A DNA stretch of 64,000 nucleotides from Actinopolyspora mzabensis. GTDB taxonomy: Bacteria; Actinomycetota; Actinomycetes; Mycobacteriales; Pseudonocardiaceae. This document shows positions 48,771 through 58,466 of the stretch, one piece after another. The first letter of the stretch is position 1; each line of letters begins with the position of its first letter. The notes beneath the pieces are model-generated. The model was not told the origin of the DNA, did not search any database, and saw only the letters and a list, made by a program, of their open reading frames with translations. Both the position numbers and the translations under genes were made by a program. Where the stretch lies: assembly GCF_900101095.1 (NCBI RefSeq), contig NZ_FNFM01000008.1, positions 186,001 to 250,000 on the forward strand. Direction: 5' to 3'.

Positions 48771-51593
48771 TCACTCCAGCTCGTCGAGGGTCATACCGTC
48801 CGGCGGAAAGGTCACCGGCCGGGTGGTGGGGTCGCCGACCGGGGCGCCGGACGGGGCCACCTCGAACGCGTCGGAGTCCGCTATCGGCGGCCAGACCTCC
48901 GGGTTGAGCTCGCCGCGAGCGCGGCGCTCGGCTAGCCGGTCGGACCACTCGGCCTCGACGTCCTCGTGCGGACGGCAGCAGCGCTCGTGCGTCTCGGGGT
49001 CCTCGGCGTAGGAGCCCGCCTCGCACGCCGGTTCCGGCGCCGCGAGGTTGTCCACCCTGGGTCTGGCGACGCTGAGGGACGCGTTGCCCTTGTTCGTCGA
49101 GAACCACGCGAAATCGGCGACGAGCAGCCGGTCACCGACGGCCAGTTCGGGCACGTTCTCCGGTTTCCAGGCGAACCGGCGGGGCGTTTCGGGATCATCC
49201 ACGTCGGACAACGGGCCGATCGACAATCCCGCGAACTTGAAGTTGCTCTTCTGGACCACGAGTTCGACGTCCGGGTGTTCCACGCTGGATTCGCCGTTGA
49301 CGTGCAGCAGCACGATCCTGCTCCCGGCGCGGATCCGGCGGGAAGCCACGTCGAGCACCAGCGGCCGGACCGAGACCACCGTGGCGACGGCGACCTCGCG
49401 CGTGCCCACGTCGGTGGCCAGCTCCTCGGCGAACTGCGGGTTCGACAGCGCCCGCAGCTGACTACGACACTTGTCGTCGCTCTCGATGACTTCCACGAGC
49501 GCGTTGCGCCAGAAACGGTGCGTCCGGCCGAACCGGACCAGGTCGGAGGCGCGCATGGCGAGCCGTCGCCGCCAGACGGCCTGGGCGTCGGCCTCGATCT
49601 CGCGGTGCACCCGGCGCAGCAGCGAGTCCGGAACGGTGTGCAGCACGGTCAGGGCGCGGTCGAGGATGCCGCGCTTGTAGTCGAGCTCCTCGGTGACCAG
49701 CGTGGCGTACTCGCTCGCCGCCGAGTCGGGCCGCCCGGTGCGGGTCTGTTCCGGGCCGGAGCGCCCTGAGTCGGGCTGCTCCGGATCGGCATGCTCGGCA
49801 TCCGCTCCGGTCAGTGCCTCGTGGATGGCGTCCGAACTCCCGCTCGTCAGCCGGGCGCCGGGGGTGTGCGGCGCGGCTTCGATCTCGTCCTCCAGCTCGC
49901 GCGGCTTCACCGGCCCCTCGGTCACGGTTTCGGCCCAGCGCACCAGGTAGTCCAGCCGGTAGGAGGCGACCGGTGGTCCGCCCGCCACCACGTGCCGCGC
50001 CAGTGACTCCCGCAGCACGATGATCGGCGACCGGAGGGTGAGCGCCCTGGCGCGGTCCTCCTCCAGCAGGAACGACACCGCGGTGCGCGCCGTCTCCGGC
50101 AGGGCGTGCGGAATCTCGGCGGGCTCGCCGTCGAAGGTCAGCGGAGTGCGGCCCATCAGCTCGTCGCGTCGCCAGCGCAGCCCGCTGAGCTCGATGCCCG
50201 CCAGGTTGTCGGCGATCGAGACGAGCACGTCGGCCGTCGACTGGTCCGGGAGGACGAGGTGAACCGGGCCGGGGCTCTCCTCGTCGAGACTGCGCTGCTC
50301 GGCCATCGCCTCGGACAGTTCCCGGCCCAGCAGGTGCATCACCTCGTGACGGGTCCACGCGGACTGCGGCTCGTCGAACACGGCGGTCCGCCACGGCTCG
50401 GGACCGTGCGCGGTGACGCGCCGCAGCGCGATCCCGTGTATGCCCAGCACCGCGGAGTCCGATTTGGCCAGTACGAGGTCGATGGTGCCCGGACGGCCCG
50501 CCTGGTCGACGCGCCGCTGGCCGGTGGGACGCGCGAGCCCGTCCAGCGTCGCGGACACGTTGGCGACCGCCGAGGCGGGCGCGTTGCCGGTCTCGCCCGT
50601 GCCGTCCACCAGGCCGACGAGTTGGGGCCGCGTGTCGGGCGGTATTCCCAGCTCCACCAGCAGGTCGGTCGGATCGTCCGAGGCGCGGAGCTCCTCGCGG
50701 CAGTAGGAGAACAGGGTGCAGCTGGTGCAGGAGGCGGGGTCGAACGTGGCCCGCAGGTGCGCGACGTACTCCGCGAGGTCCGCCGTTTCCTCGGGCGCCG
50801 ACCGCGCGAACTCGCGCTGCCGCTCCGCCAGCCGCATCCGCACCTCGGCGCGGTGGTCGTCGAGCGCTTCGACCAGGGCCTCGGGCTGCAGGAAGGCGTT
50901 GCGCGGGACGGCGAGCACGCCGTGCGAGTGGACCGACATGCCGGTGGGCAGGGATGGAGAGGTGCGGGCGGACTCCGCCGCGAGGGCCACCCGCAGGAAG
51001 CCCTTCAGCAGTCTGGCGTCCTCGATCCGGGATCTCACCCGTTCGTAGTCCTTGGCGGCGCCGAGGATCAGCCAGGAACCGCCGTGGGCGTCCGGTTCCG
51101 GGGCGATCACGGCGAGGTCCGACTCCACCTCGGATTCGGCTAGAGTGGCCCGGTTCTCCGGGGGTGCCGCGCCGTCCTCGGGGTGCTCCACGGGTGCGGC
51201 GAACGGCAGCGCGAGGGAGTGCAGCAGCGTCACCGAGCCGTCGGAAACGGCCCTGGCGTGCGCGTCCGCCAGCAGGCCCGCGGTTTTGTCGGCGTCGTCG
51301 TGCGCGTCGGCCGTGACGATGTCGGTGGGGCGGTTCAGGCCGAGCCTGCCGACCGTGGTGGTCGCCAGCTCGCTCGCGAAGCGGTCCGTGCGCACCAGGT
51401 GCTCGAAGGTGACGGCGCGCATCCAGCGGGCGGCCGGGATGCGGCCCGACTCGTCGGGGTAACCGATCTCGGCCGCGAGTTGCCGCCGCGTGCGCCCCAC
51501 CAGCAGCGGGTCGGTGCCGCGGAACCTGGCGCAGGCGACGTGCGCGGACGCGGCGACGTCGCTCGCCGCCGCCGCGAGCGAATTCTCCGCCAT
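48771..51593 (-). CDS. Large Cas4/AddB-like nuclease-family protein, helicase partner
   Basis: 940 residues. One cysteine near the N terminus (HVACARF, about residue 21) and a CTSCTLFSYC cluster (about residues 287-296) bracket a region with SDLAVIAP (about 160) and LILGAAKDYERVRSR (about 180), the order of cysteines and active site seen in iron-sulfur PD-(D/E)XK nucleases such as Cas4 and AddB. The expected acidic residue two places before the lysine reads Ala here. The rest contains long helical and beta segments and a late Cys pair (ACEAGSYAED; CCRPHEDVEAEWSD). It overlaps functionally with the downstream SF1 helicase. Nuclease family membership is my inference; function (repair, defence or transfer) is unknown. 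Confidence 0.65.
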   Translation of the reverse strand: MAENSLAAAASDVAASAHVACARFRGTDPLLVGRTRRQLAAEIGYPDESGRIPAARWMRAVTFEHLVRTDRFASELATTTVGRLGLNRPTDIVTADAHDDADKTAGLLADAHARAVSDGSVTLLHSLALPFAAPVEHPEDGAAPPENRATLAESEVESDLAVIAPEPDAHGGSWLILGAAKDYERVRSRIEDARLLKGFLRVALAAESARTSPSLPTGMSVHSHGVLAVPRNAFLQPEALVEALDDHRAEVRMRLAERQREFARSAPEETADLAEYVAHLRATFDPASCTSCTLFSYCREELRASDDPTDLLVELGIPPDTRPQLVGLVDGTGETGNAPASAVANVSATLDGLARPTGQRRVDQAGRPGTIDLVLAKSDSAVLGIHGIALRRVTAHGPEPWRTAVFDEPQSAWTRHEVMHLLGRELSEAMAEQRSLDEESPGPVHLVLPDQSTADVLVSIADNLAGIELSGLRWRRDELMGRTPLTFDGEPAEIPHALPETARTAVSFLLEEDRARALTLRSPIIVLRESLARHVVAGGPPVASYRLDYLVRWAETVTEGPVKPRELEDEIEAAPHTPGARLTSGSSDAIHEALTGADAEHADPEQPDSGRSGPEQTRTGRPDSAASEYATLVTEELDYKRGILDRALTVLHTVPDSLLRRVHREIEADAQAVWRRRLAMRASDLVRFGRTHRFWRNALVEVIESDDKCRSQLRALSNPQFAEELATDVGTREVAVATVVSVRPLVLDVASRRIRAGSRIVLLHVNGESSVEHPDVELVVQKSNFKFAGLSIGPLSDVDDPETPRRFAWKPENVPELAVGDRLLVADFAWFSTNKGNASLSVARPRVDNLAAPEPACEAGSYAEDPETHERCCRPHEDVEAEWSDRLAERRARGELNPEVWPPIADSDAFEVAPSGAPVGDPTTRPVTFPPDGMTLDELE

Positions 51594-51949
51594 AACGGAA
51601 CCCCCAGTGGCGTGCCGGAACGCTCAGCCGGGCACGAGGTGACAGGTCACGGCCCGTGAGTATAAGTGAGCCTGATCGAACGTTCGGTGGCGCGCCGCCC
51701 CAGCTTCGTTTCAGCGCAACCATCTTCACACCGATCAGGCTCAACAATTCCGCCTCAAACCCCAGCGAATTCGCGGATGCACCACCCGGAAAGACGAATT
51801 TGGAATAGCACGCCGAGCTCGGGCCAGTTACAGCAGTGTCCCCGCTGGGATGAGAACGCCGCTGCGAAGGCTCGTGATGAAACACTGCTCGGAAACCTGC
51901 CGAAGCAAGGAAAGCGATGCGGTAACCGGGTCACGAGTAAGGATTCAAC
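51594..51949. other. Intergenic region
   Basis: 356 bases between the nuclease-like gene (minus) and the frameshifted membrane gene (plus). It contains the promoter side of both. No repeat, hairpin or ORF with coding character stands out. Confidence 0.5.
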
Positions 51950-52281
51950 GTGACATCACTACCCACACGCCGTACGAATACCCGTCGGATCCCGGTCGTC
52001 CTCAGTGCGCTCATACTGATCTTGGTCGACTTGGTCGCCGTGTTCCTGGTCGGTTCGGCGTTTCTGATGACCCTTACGGTCCGTGGGACGACGACGTCCT
52101 GACGGCTATCCAGGTCAGCGCTGCCCTCGGCGGTATGGTCGCGACGTTCGCAACGATGCTGGGGATACTCCCGGTCGCCATGCGCTCGTTGCGCTGGTGG
52201 TGGTTTCTTCCTCCTGCCGTACTGTTGGTGGCCGCGATCACTCGCTTCTGGTGGGTCAGCCTTTCGTATCCGCAGGGTTGA
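51950..52281 (+). pseudogene. Frameshifted small membrane protein
   Basis: GTG 51950 (after AAGGA) opens a frame with a membrane helix (VVLSALILILVDLVAVFLVG) that ends in stop after about 49 codons. The logical continuation, GVSDDPYGPWDDDVLTAIQV, GGMVATFATMLGILPV and WWWFLPPAVLLVAAITRFWW, is in the frame ending at 52281. One missing T near 52066 (GCGTTTC) would join them into a three-helix protein of about 110 residues. Decay or sequencing error are both possible. Family not recognised. Confidence 0.5.
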
Positions 52282-52349
52282 ATGGACTCGAGACGAGCCC
52301 AGGGCACCGACCCATGGACCCGGACAAGGCACTCTGGGCCACGAACCGG

Positions 52350-52447
52350 GCACAAGAACCGCCGAAACGGGTGCCCCGGCACCGAACCCCAGGCGAGAAC
52401 CGGAGCCGCTGCGAGGAATCACCCCTGACCTTCCGCTTACGAGGCGC
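52350..52447 (-). repeat. Degenerate partial duplication of tRNA-Thr and its 3' flank
   Basis: 52404-52447 resembles the 3' half of the tRNA-Thr at 53811-53883 (AGCCGCTG, ACCCCTGACCTTCCGCTTAC shared, with gaps), and 52350-52403 resembles the sequence just beyond that tRNA (AAGAACCGCCGAA, CCAGG-GAGAACCGG). Same orientation, 1.4 kb away. This is what an old attR-like site leaves behind. Confidence 0.65.
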
Positions 52448-52571
52448 TTGAGCAGCATCAACAATGCCAACGACCAACGAGGAGGACCACAAAACCGGCC
52501 AGCTCGGTCGTGACCACACTGATCAACGTTCATTCGGGTCACTGGGTGGGTCATGGCAACGAGCGTGATGC

Positions 52572-52599
52572 GGATCATCCCCGCGCCTGCGGGGAACAC
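52572..52599 (-). CRISPR. Solitary type I-E CRISPR repeat
   Basis: GGATCATCCCCGCGCCTGCG followed by GGGAACAC; read on the minus strand it begins GTGTTCCCCGCAGGCGCGGG, a standard I-E repeat. No second repeat lies 61 bases to either side. It differs from the repeats of the array at 26742 except in the stem. It lies inside the presumed tRNA-Thr element. Confidence 0.7.
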
Positions 52600-52727
52600 A
52601 CCCGATGATTAGGAACCGGGCCACCCTGAAGCAGCGAAATGGCTTCAGTTCGTTTCAACCAGCCACCGGGCGAACCCAACTTCACGCCGCCGCACGAAAC
52701 CGACAACCACCCGCTCCCCAGCACCAC

Positions 52728-53258
52728 TTACTCCGGCTCGAGGAACTCGGTGACTGCCGTGTTCCAGTCGAAGGTGGCCAGGCCGTCGGTGCCGCGGCTG
52801 GTGAGGGCGTCCGGATCGAGCAGCCGGACACCGGCATCGGCCAGCAGGCGCGTACTGGCCGGGTAGGCGGGGTGCTGGCGCAGCACGGCTTTCACGCAGG
52901 GCGCGGCAGTAGTCGGTACGCCGCTGACCAGTAGCTCGTTGATCCGACTCACCGCCAGGGTGTCGCTGATACCGGCCGCGATCTTGTTGAGGCTGTTGAA
53001 CGTCACCGGCGCGGCCAGCACGGCATCGGCCATGGGCAACGGCTCCCGCTCACTGGGCAACGGGGGCCGCACTCGGACGGGGTGACCGGTCCGCTCGGCC
53101 AACGCGTCGACGTCGACCCAGCTCGCGGCGGTCGGACTCAGCACCACGCACACCTCCCAGCCCGCCTCGTGCAGCAGCCCGACCGGTTCGGCCAGCTCGC
53201 GTACCGGCGGCGTGGCCGTGCCGATCAGATACACCACCGGCTTGTCCCGCTCGGTCAT
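52728..53258 (-). CDS. Flavoprotein (PPCDC-like)
   Basis: 176 residues of the flavoprotein family PF02441 (phosphopantothenoylcysteine decarboxylase-like): VVYLIGTATPPVRELAEPVG, VCVVLSPTAASWVDVDALAE, MADAVLAAPVTFNSLNKIAAG (FMN-binding Ala-Pro-x-Thr/Phe-Asn motif) and LVSGVPTTAAPCVKAVL. Small flavoproteins like this often travel with integrative elements and DUF5753 regulators in actinomycetes. ATG 53258 overlaps the stop of the integrase-like fragment (ATGA), so it may be translated from the remnant transcript. It lies within the tRNA-Thr scar. Confidence 0.82.
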   Translation of the reverse strand: MTERDKPVVYLIGTATPPVRELAEPVGLLHEAGWEVCVVLSPTAASWVDVDALAERTGHPVRVRPPLPSEREPLPMADAVLAAPVTFNSLNKIAAGISDTLAVSRINELLVSGVPTTAAPCVKAVLRQHPAYPASTRLLADAGVRLLDPDALTSRGTDGLATFDWNTAVTEFLEPE

Positions 53259-53719
53259 GGCAGCACCCCCGCACAGTTGGCCCGGCGGACGGAGTTCCGA
53301 GACGAGTGCCCCCGAGACCGCCGCGACTCGGCATACGACGAAACCGACGTGTCCACGTCGAGCCGGCCGACCTCGACCCGCCCGATGAACGGCAACACGT
53401 GCGACCTCGCACAACGACGGTAAGTCGCCTTCGTCGAGTACGCTTCGTCGAAATACCGCTTCGGCAGCCGCTCGACCGTCGCCCGCCTCAGCGACTCACG
53501 CCGCTCGTCCACATCGTGCAGCGGCGGAGGCGACACTTTCCCGGGCTCCGGATGCGCTCCCGACCCGGCCGGGACGACCTCGGCCAGACTGTGACGGCAC
53601 TCGGTAATCGGATCGAAGCCCGCGGAGACCTTCACCCGAAGGGCCCCGCTCGAAAGCTTCTCGACGCCGCCACGAGATCGCTCAAGCCGGTTCGCGGCCT
53701 CAGCCATGGGAGCAAGCAC
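53255..53719 (-). pseudogene. Tyrosine integrase N-terminal fragment
   Basis: 154 codons in which SSGALRVKVSAGFDPITECRH, PPPLHDVDERRESLRRATVE and TYRRCARSHVLPFIGRVEVG parallel the arm-binding and core-binding start of actinomycete phage-type integrases (SLRVRVYAGIDP, VDERR, T-x-x-T-Y...H..P.LG). The catalytic domain with R...HxxR...Y is missing. The gene starts about 90 bases from the 3' end of tRNA-Thr on the same strand, where an element's integrase is expected. Confidence 0.65.
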
Positions 53720-53810
53720 ACGCGATCTCGCACCACGATCGGGGGACAGACCGGGTCATAAGAACCGCCGAAGCGGGGGCCCTGAAGATGAAATCCCAGG
53801 TGAGAACCGG

Positions 53811-53883
53811 AGCCGCTGAGGGGACTCGAACCCCTGACCTTCCGCTTACAAGGCGGGCGCTCTGCCAACTGAGCTACAGCGGC
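53811..53883 (-). tRNA. tRNA-Thr (anticodon TGT)
   Basis: Cloverleaf on the minus strand: acceptor GCCGCTG/CAGCGGC, D-loop with AGTTGGCA, anticodon loop CTTGTAA, T-arm AGGGGTTCGAACCCCT, discriminator T. The anticodon stem has one C-A mismatch at its base (CCCGC with GCGGA). CCA is not encoded. A degenerate copy of the 3' half lies at 52404-52447. Confidence 0.93.
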
Positions 53884-54639
53884 GCGTGTGGATCAGCTCC
53901 ACACCTCTCCATCGTAATCCCCACCCTTCCGCCGCCGGGGCACCGGGCCGGGCACCGCTTCCGGGAGCCCGTGGCGCGCCGAAGTGCGCACGGCTCGGGC
54001 GCGGTCCCGACTCCGAGGGGCCGACGGTCCCGCCCGCGATTCACCCACCCGACCACGTGACGGCGCGCGCTCCGCTGCGTCCCACGATGCGGTGACGGGC
54101 GACTTCCCGGAAAAATCCGGGCGTAGGCTCGGACGGCGGGGCACGGTTCACGAAACCCCACCGCACCACCGGAACGGGCACCACCCCGATCTTCTCCCCG
54201 GGGACCGATCGGCCCGAGAAGATCGGGCACGAGAACGAACCCGCGAGCGTGGGGCGGCGGCGTGAACCGAACGCCCCGAGTCGTACCGGACCTCGCGCCG
54301 AACCGCACCTCGGAGCGTGTCGGGGCGGACGAGCTCGCCGGACGAGCGGAGGACACCACCACACCGCGCACCCCTCCCGGGGAGACGACCGGGACCCGGC
54401 AACGGGATACGAAGTCCGAGCACGCGGGCGAACCACACGCCCCGACCCGAGCAGGGCACGGGGCCACGACAAGCCCGAACAGCAGCGGGTTCGGCCGACG
54501 ACACGCCGAGTCACACCGGAGACCAGTGATGGACGCCACCTCGGGGGAGTGCAACGGTGCGTACGTGGCTGGCGATTCCAGGGGTGAACAGCACGAGCCG
54601 CGCTTCACGCGGAAGGTCATGCAAGGAGGAAAAGCGGCA
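53884..54639. other. 756-base region without a confident gene
   Basis: Between tRNA-Thr and the exporter. The exporter frame is open back to 54262, so a longer protein is formally possible, but those codons are low complexity without similarity to ThrE. A minus-strand frame of 278 codons covers the same DNA and lacks a ribosome site. The tRNA promoter must lie just above 53883. Confidence 0.5.
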
Positions 54640-56085
54640 GTGGGAATCACGCAGCGCGCACGTGGTGTGCTGCGGCGACGCGACCCTTCCGAAACCGTCG
54701 GGACTCGCAACGTCGTCTACGGCCCCGCCCTGCCCGACGACTCGACGGTCCACCTCGTACTCGAACTGGCGCTGCGCATCGGCGAGATCCAGATGGCCAG
54801 CGGCGTCGGCGCCTCCGACGTCAGCGCCACCATCACCAGCGTCACCGACGCCTACGGTCTGCCGCACTGCGAAGTGGACGTGATCTACACGTCCATCACC
54901 GTCTCCTGCTACCGGGGGACGGAGAACCTCCCGATCACCTCACTGCGCGTGGTGCGCAACCGCTCGCTGGACTACACCCGACTCGCCGAGGTGGAACACC
55001 TGATCCGCCGCATCGTCGCGGGCGAGATCACCACTTCGGACGCCTACGCCGAGCTGGAGACCATCGCCCGCGCCCCGCACCCCTTCCCCCGCGCCGTGGC
55101 GACCCTCGCCTGGGCGGGCATGGCGGCCGCGCTGTCGGTGCTGCTCGGCGGCGGCACCACCCCGCCGATGCTGCCGCTGGTGGCCGCGGCCTCCACCGCC
55201 CTGGTCGACCGGGTCGGACGGTTCCTCAACCAACGCGGCCTTCCGGTCTTCTTCCAGCAGACCGTGGGCGGGGCGCTGGCCACCAGCGTCGCGCTGGCCT
55301 GCTTCGCCACCAACATCCTGCCCACCGCCGCGCTCGCCGTGGCCGCGAACATCATCGTGCTGCTGTCCGGCATGACCGTGGTCGGCTCGATGCAGGACGC
55401 CATCACCGGCTACAACGTCACCGCCGCGGGCCGGATAGCCGAACTCGCGCTGACCTCGGCGGGGCTGATAGCGGGCGTGGTGCTCGCCCTCTACATGGCA
55501 CTGCGCATCCTGGGCGCCGACGCCCTGGGCGGCGGGCTGAACGTGCAGGAACTCGGCGGCGGGGTGCTGCCGTTCCCGGGGTTGTTGGAACTGCCGTTGC
55601 AGGGTCTCGCGGGAGCCGCCACCTCCGCGTGCTTCGCGGTGGCCAGCTACTCCCCGCCCCGACCGTTGATCATGGCGGCGGGCGGCGGAGCCATCGCCGC
55701 CCTGGTCTTCCAGGTCATGGCCAAGATCGAGTTCAATCCGATCTTCGCCTCGGCCATCGCCACCACCCTCGTCGGCTTCATCGGCGGGGTCATCGCACGC
55801 CGACTCCGCATCCCGGTCCTGGTGGTGGCCGTCTCGGGTGTGGCGCCGCTGCTGCCCGGGCTGGCCACCTACCGCGCGCTGTACGAACTGTCGGTGCAGG
55901 GCAACCCGACGGGGCTGTCCACCCTGATGATCGCGGCGGCCACGGGCCTCGCGCTCGGTGCGGGCGTGGTGCTCGGTGAATTCCTCTCGCAGCCGGTACG
56001 TACCGGCTTGGGCAGGCTGGAGCGGCGGATGTCCGGCCCCCGCATGTCGGGGCCACTGCGTCCCACCAGCCGCAGACTGGACTGA
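54640..56085 (+). CDS. Threonine/serine exporter, ThrE type
   Basis: 481 residues, like corynebacterial ThrE. The N-terminal cytoplasmic domain (TVHLVLELALRIGEIQMASG; CEVDVIYTSITVSCYRG; SLDYTRLAEVEHLIRRIVAG) precedes about ten membrane helices, including LPVFFQQTVGGALATSVALA and TVVGSMQDAITGYNVTAAGR. Exports threonine and serine with the proton motive force. GTG 54640 is chosen because AGGAGG lies 11 bases upstream; the open frame continues upstream to 54262. It is monocistronic. The threonine dehydratase at 36110 is not linked. Confidence 0.88.
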   Translation: MGITQRARGVLRRRDPSETVGTRNVVYGPALPDDSTVHLVLELALRIGEIQMASGVGASDVSATITSVTDAYGLPHCEVDVIYTSITVSCYRGTENLPITSLRVVRNRSLDYTRLAEVEHLIRRIVAGEITTSDAYAELETIARAPHPFPRAVATLAWAGMAAALSVLLGGGTTPPMLPLVAAASTALVDRVGRFLNQRGLPVFFQQTVGGALATSVALACFATNILPTAALAVAANIIVLLSGMTVVGSMQDAITGYNVTAAGRIAELALTSAGLIAGVVLALYMALRILGADALGGGLNVQELGGGVLPFPGLLELPLQGLAGAATSACFAVASYSPPRPLIMAAGGGAIAALVFQVMAKIEFNPIFASAIATTLVGFIGGVIARRLRIPVLVVAVSGVAPLLPGLATYRALYELSVQGNPTGLSTLMIAAATGLALGAGVVLGEFLSQPVRTGLGRLERRMSGPRMSGPLRPTSRRLD

Positions 56086-56537
56086 TCACCCGACCGCGAA
56101 CCCCGAGTCGTGTCACCGAATCGGGCCCCTTTCGCGTCCCCTGTCGCCACGACGACCGGTTCGCGGCGAGCAGGTTTCGGAAAGTCCCGCCGCACGGGCT
56201 TCCTGCCCCGCGCGCACCCTGCGAGGATGATCGAACCCGACCAACCGCGTTGCGACGCTCGAACCACGCGAAGTGGATCACGATTGACTAGCCTCGACCA
56301 CGGGTAACCGACTTCGGGAGCCACTTCCGGAACTCTTCGGCTCGACCGGGCGGTGGCGGAACCGGACGGTCCGGGGCACGAACGTCCGCGGCGGCGCGAG
56401 GCGCGTCGAGCGAACGGCCACGTGCCCTGTATCCCCGCGGAGGCGTCCGACTCGACAGCCGGTTCCGCTCGCGGTTACTCGGCCTGGGCGCGCGGGCCCC
56501 ACAACCGAATCGCAAACGGACCATAGGAGGAAGACCG
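56086..56537. other. Intergenic region upstream of otsA
   Basis: 452 bases with no coding frame or repeat that I can support. It must contain the otsA promoter; AGGAGG at its end is the otsA ribosome binding site. Confidence 0.5.
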
Positions 56538-57977
56538 GTGAGTAAGGGCAGTGAGCCCAGGAAAGCTGACTTCGTCGTCGTCGCCAACCGGCTACCGGTC
56601 GACCTGGAACGCTTGGAGGACGGAACCCAGCGTTGGAAGCACAGCCCGGGCGGGCTGGTGACCGCGCTGGAGCCCTTCCTGCGTGCCCGGCAGGGGGCGT
56701 GGGTCGGCTGGCCCGGCGTGGCCGACGTGGAGGTGGAGGCCTTCGCGGACGGGGACATGTGGTTGCACCCGGTGCGGCTGTCGACCTCCGAGTTCCGGGA
56801 GTACTACGAGGGATTCTCCAACGCCACGCTGTGGCCGCTGTACCACGACGTGGTGGTCCCACCGGTGTTCGACCGGTCCTGGTGGGACGCCTACCAGCGG
56901 GTCAACCAACGGTTCGCCGAGGCGGCCGCCGAGGTCAGTGCCGAGGGCGCGACCGTGTGGATCCAGGACTACCAGTTGCAGCTGGTCCCGGCGATGCTGC
57001 GCGAGCTGCGCCCCGACCTGCGCATCGGGTTCTTCCTGCACATCCCGTTCCCGCCCGTGGAGCTGTTCATGCAGCTGCCGTGGCGGACCGAGATAGTGCG
57101 GGGGCTGCTCGGCGCGGATCTGGTGGGTTTCCACCGCCCCGGCGGTGCGCAGAACTTCATGTGGCTGGCCCGCCGACTGGGCGGTTTCGAACCCAGCCGC
57201 GCCCAGGTGGGAGTGCGTTCCCGTCCCGGCGTGGTGCAGGTGGGTGATCGGGTGGTGCGGGTCGGCGCGTTCCCCATCTCGATCGCCTCGGGGGAACTCG
57301 ACCAGCTCGCCCGCACCAGGGAGGTGCAGCAGCGGGCCAAGGCCATCCGCTCCGAACTGGGCAATCCACGCCGCATCATGCTCGGTGTCGACCGGCTGGA
57401 TTACACCAAGGGGATCGACGTGCGGCTCAACGCGATGTACGAGCTGCTGTCCGAAGGGCACGCCACCGTCGAGGACGTCGCGATGATCCAGGTGGCCACC
57501 CCCAGCCGGGAACGGGTGGAGCACTACAAGCAGATGCGCGAGGACATCGAGCGCAAGGTCGGCAGCATCAACGGCGAGTTCGGCCGAGTGGGTCACCCGG
57601 CCGTGCACTATTTGCACACTTCGGTGGACCGGAAGGACCTGGTCGCGTTCTACTGTGCGGCCGATGTCATGATCGTCACGCCGGTTCGTGACGGGATGAA
57701 CCTCGTCTGCAAGGAGTACGTGGCCAGCCGCGGCGACCTCGGGGGTAGCCTCGTACTCAGTGAGTTCGCCGGATCGGCGGCCGAACTCACCAGCGCGCTA
57801 CTGGTGAATCCGCACGATCTGGACGGGGTCAAGGACTCGATGCTCGCGGCCCTGAATATCGACCAGGCCGAGGGACGCCGTAGGATGCGCGCATTGCGTA
57901 GGCAAGTGCTCACGCACGACGTCGACCGTTGGGCACGGTCGTTCCTCGAGGCGCTGGGAGCTTCGCCGACGGAGTAG
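56538..57977 (+). CDS. otsA: Trehalose-6-phosphate synthase
   Basis: GT20 glycosyltransferase joining a sugar nucleotide and glucose-6-phosphate to give trehalose-6-phosphate. 479 residues, full length: [10 protein letters not shown] at the start, [14 protein letters not shown], the [20 protein letters not shown] segment, [39 protein letters not shown] with the donor-phosphate Arg/Lys, and [14 protein letters not shown] near the end. GTG 56538 follows AGGAGG. The fused phosphatase lies 489 bases downstream on the same strand, completing the OtsAB pathway for the compatible solute trehalose. Confidence 0.96.
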   Translation: MSKGSEPRKADFVVVANRLPVDLERLEDGTQRWKHSPGGLVTALEPFLRARQGAWVGWPGVADVEVEAFADGDMWLHPVRLSTSEFREYYEGFSNATLWPLYHDVVVPPVFDRSWWDAYQRVNQRFAEAAAEVSAEGATVWIQDYQLQLVPAMLRELRPDLRIGFFLHIPFPPVELFMQLPWRTEIVRGLLGADLVGFHRPGGAQNFMWLARRLGGFEPSRAQVGVRSRPGVVQVGDRVVRVGAFPISIASGELDQLARTREVQQRAKAIRSELGNPRRIMLGVDRLDYTKGIDVRLNAMYELLSEGHATVEDVAMIQVATPSRERVEHYKQMREDIERKVGSINGEFGRVGHPAVHYLHTSVDRKDLVAFYCAADVMIVTPVRDGMNLVCKEYVASRGDLGGSLVLSEFAGSAAELTSALLVNPHDLDGVKDSMLAALNIDQAEGRRRMRALRRQVLTHDVDRWARSFLEALGASPTE

Positions 57978-58466
57978 GAACCGGTCTACGGCGGACCTCG
58001 ACACTACGGAAACCGGGTGGACGCATGGGCTACGGCACGGCTCGCGGGAGCTCCCCCGCCACGGCCGAGCGCTGGCGGCGCCCGGGGCGTGGGGGACGGA
58101 CTCGCCACGAGGTGCCGTTAGGATCTGTGTCGATTCCGAAGCCAGGTACGGTGTGTCCGGCACGGCCGCCTCGGGGTATTCCGGCTGTCGAGCCGAACGA
58201 CCGACGAGTCGGCGGGGCACGTGGCGTGATCGTCCGCTCGATGTGGACCGCGACGTCACTGAACGCCGACTCGGGCACCGGTTCACCGACCACCGGGCCG
58301 GGCTGTGGCACAGCTCCGGGGCCGGCGGCCCGACCACTTCAATAGCGATACACCGGTCGACCGGCGGCACGCGTAAGCGGCCACCACGAATCGTGGGGCC
58401 GACACCCGCTGCCCGCGTGTTCGACCCGCGTTCCGACCATCCCGAGACCTCAACAGGAGTGTGGCG
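57978..58466. other. Intergenic region between trehalose genes
   Basis: 489 bases without a convincing gene. Frames here have no ribosome site or homology. The distance suggests that the fused phosphatase has its own promoter; AGGAG stands at its end. Confidence 0.5.

Noticed and set aside
49462-51885. 807-codon minus-strand frame overlapping the nuclease-like gene
   Set aside because: Arg/Gly/Pro-rich shadow of the 940-residue frame, no domain features.
53874-54710. 278-codon minus-strand ORF upstream of thrE
   Set aside because: Covers the exporter's start region and low-complexity DNA, no ribosome site or recognisable motif.
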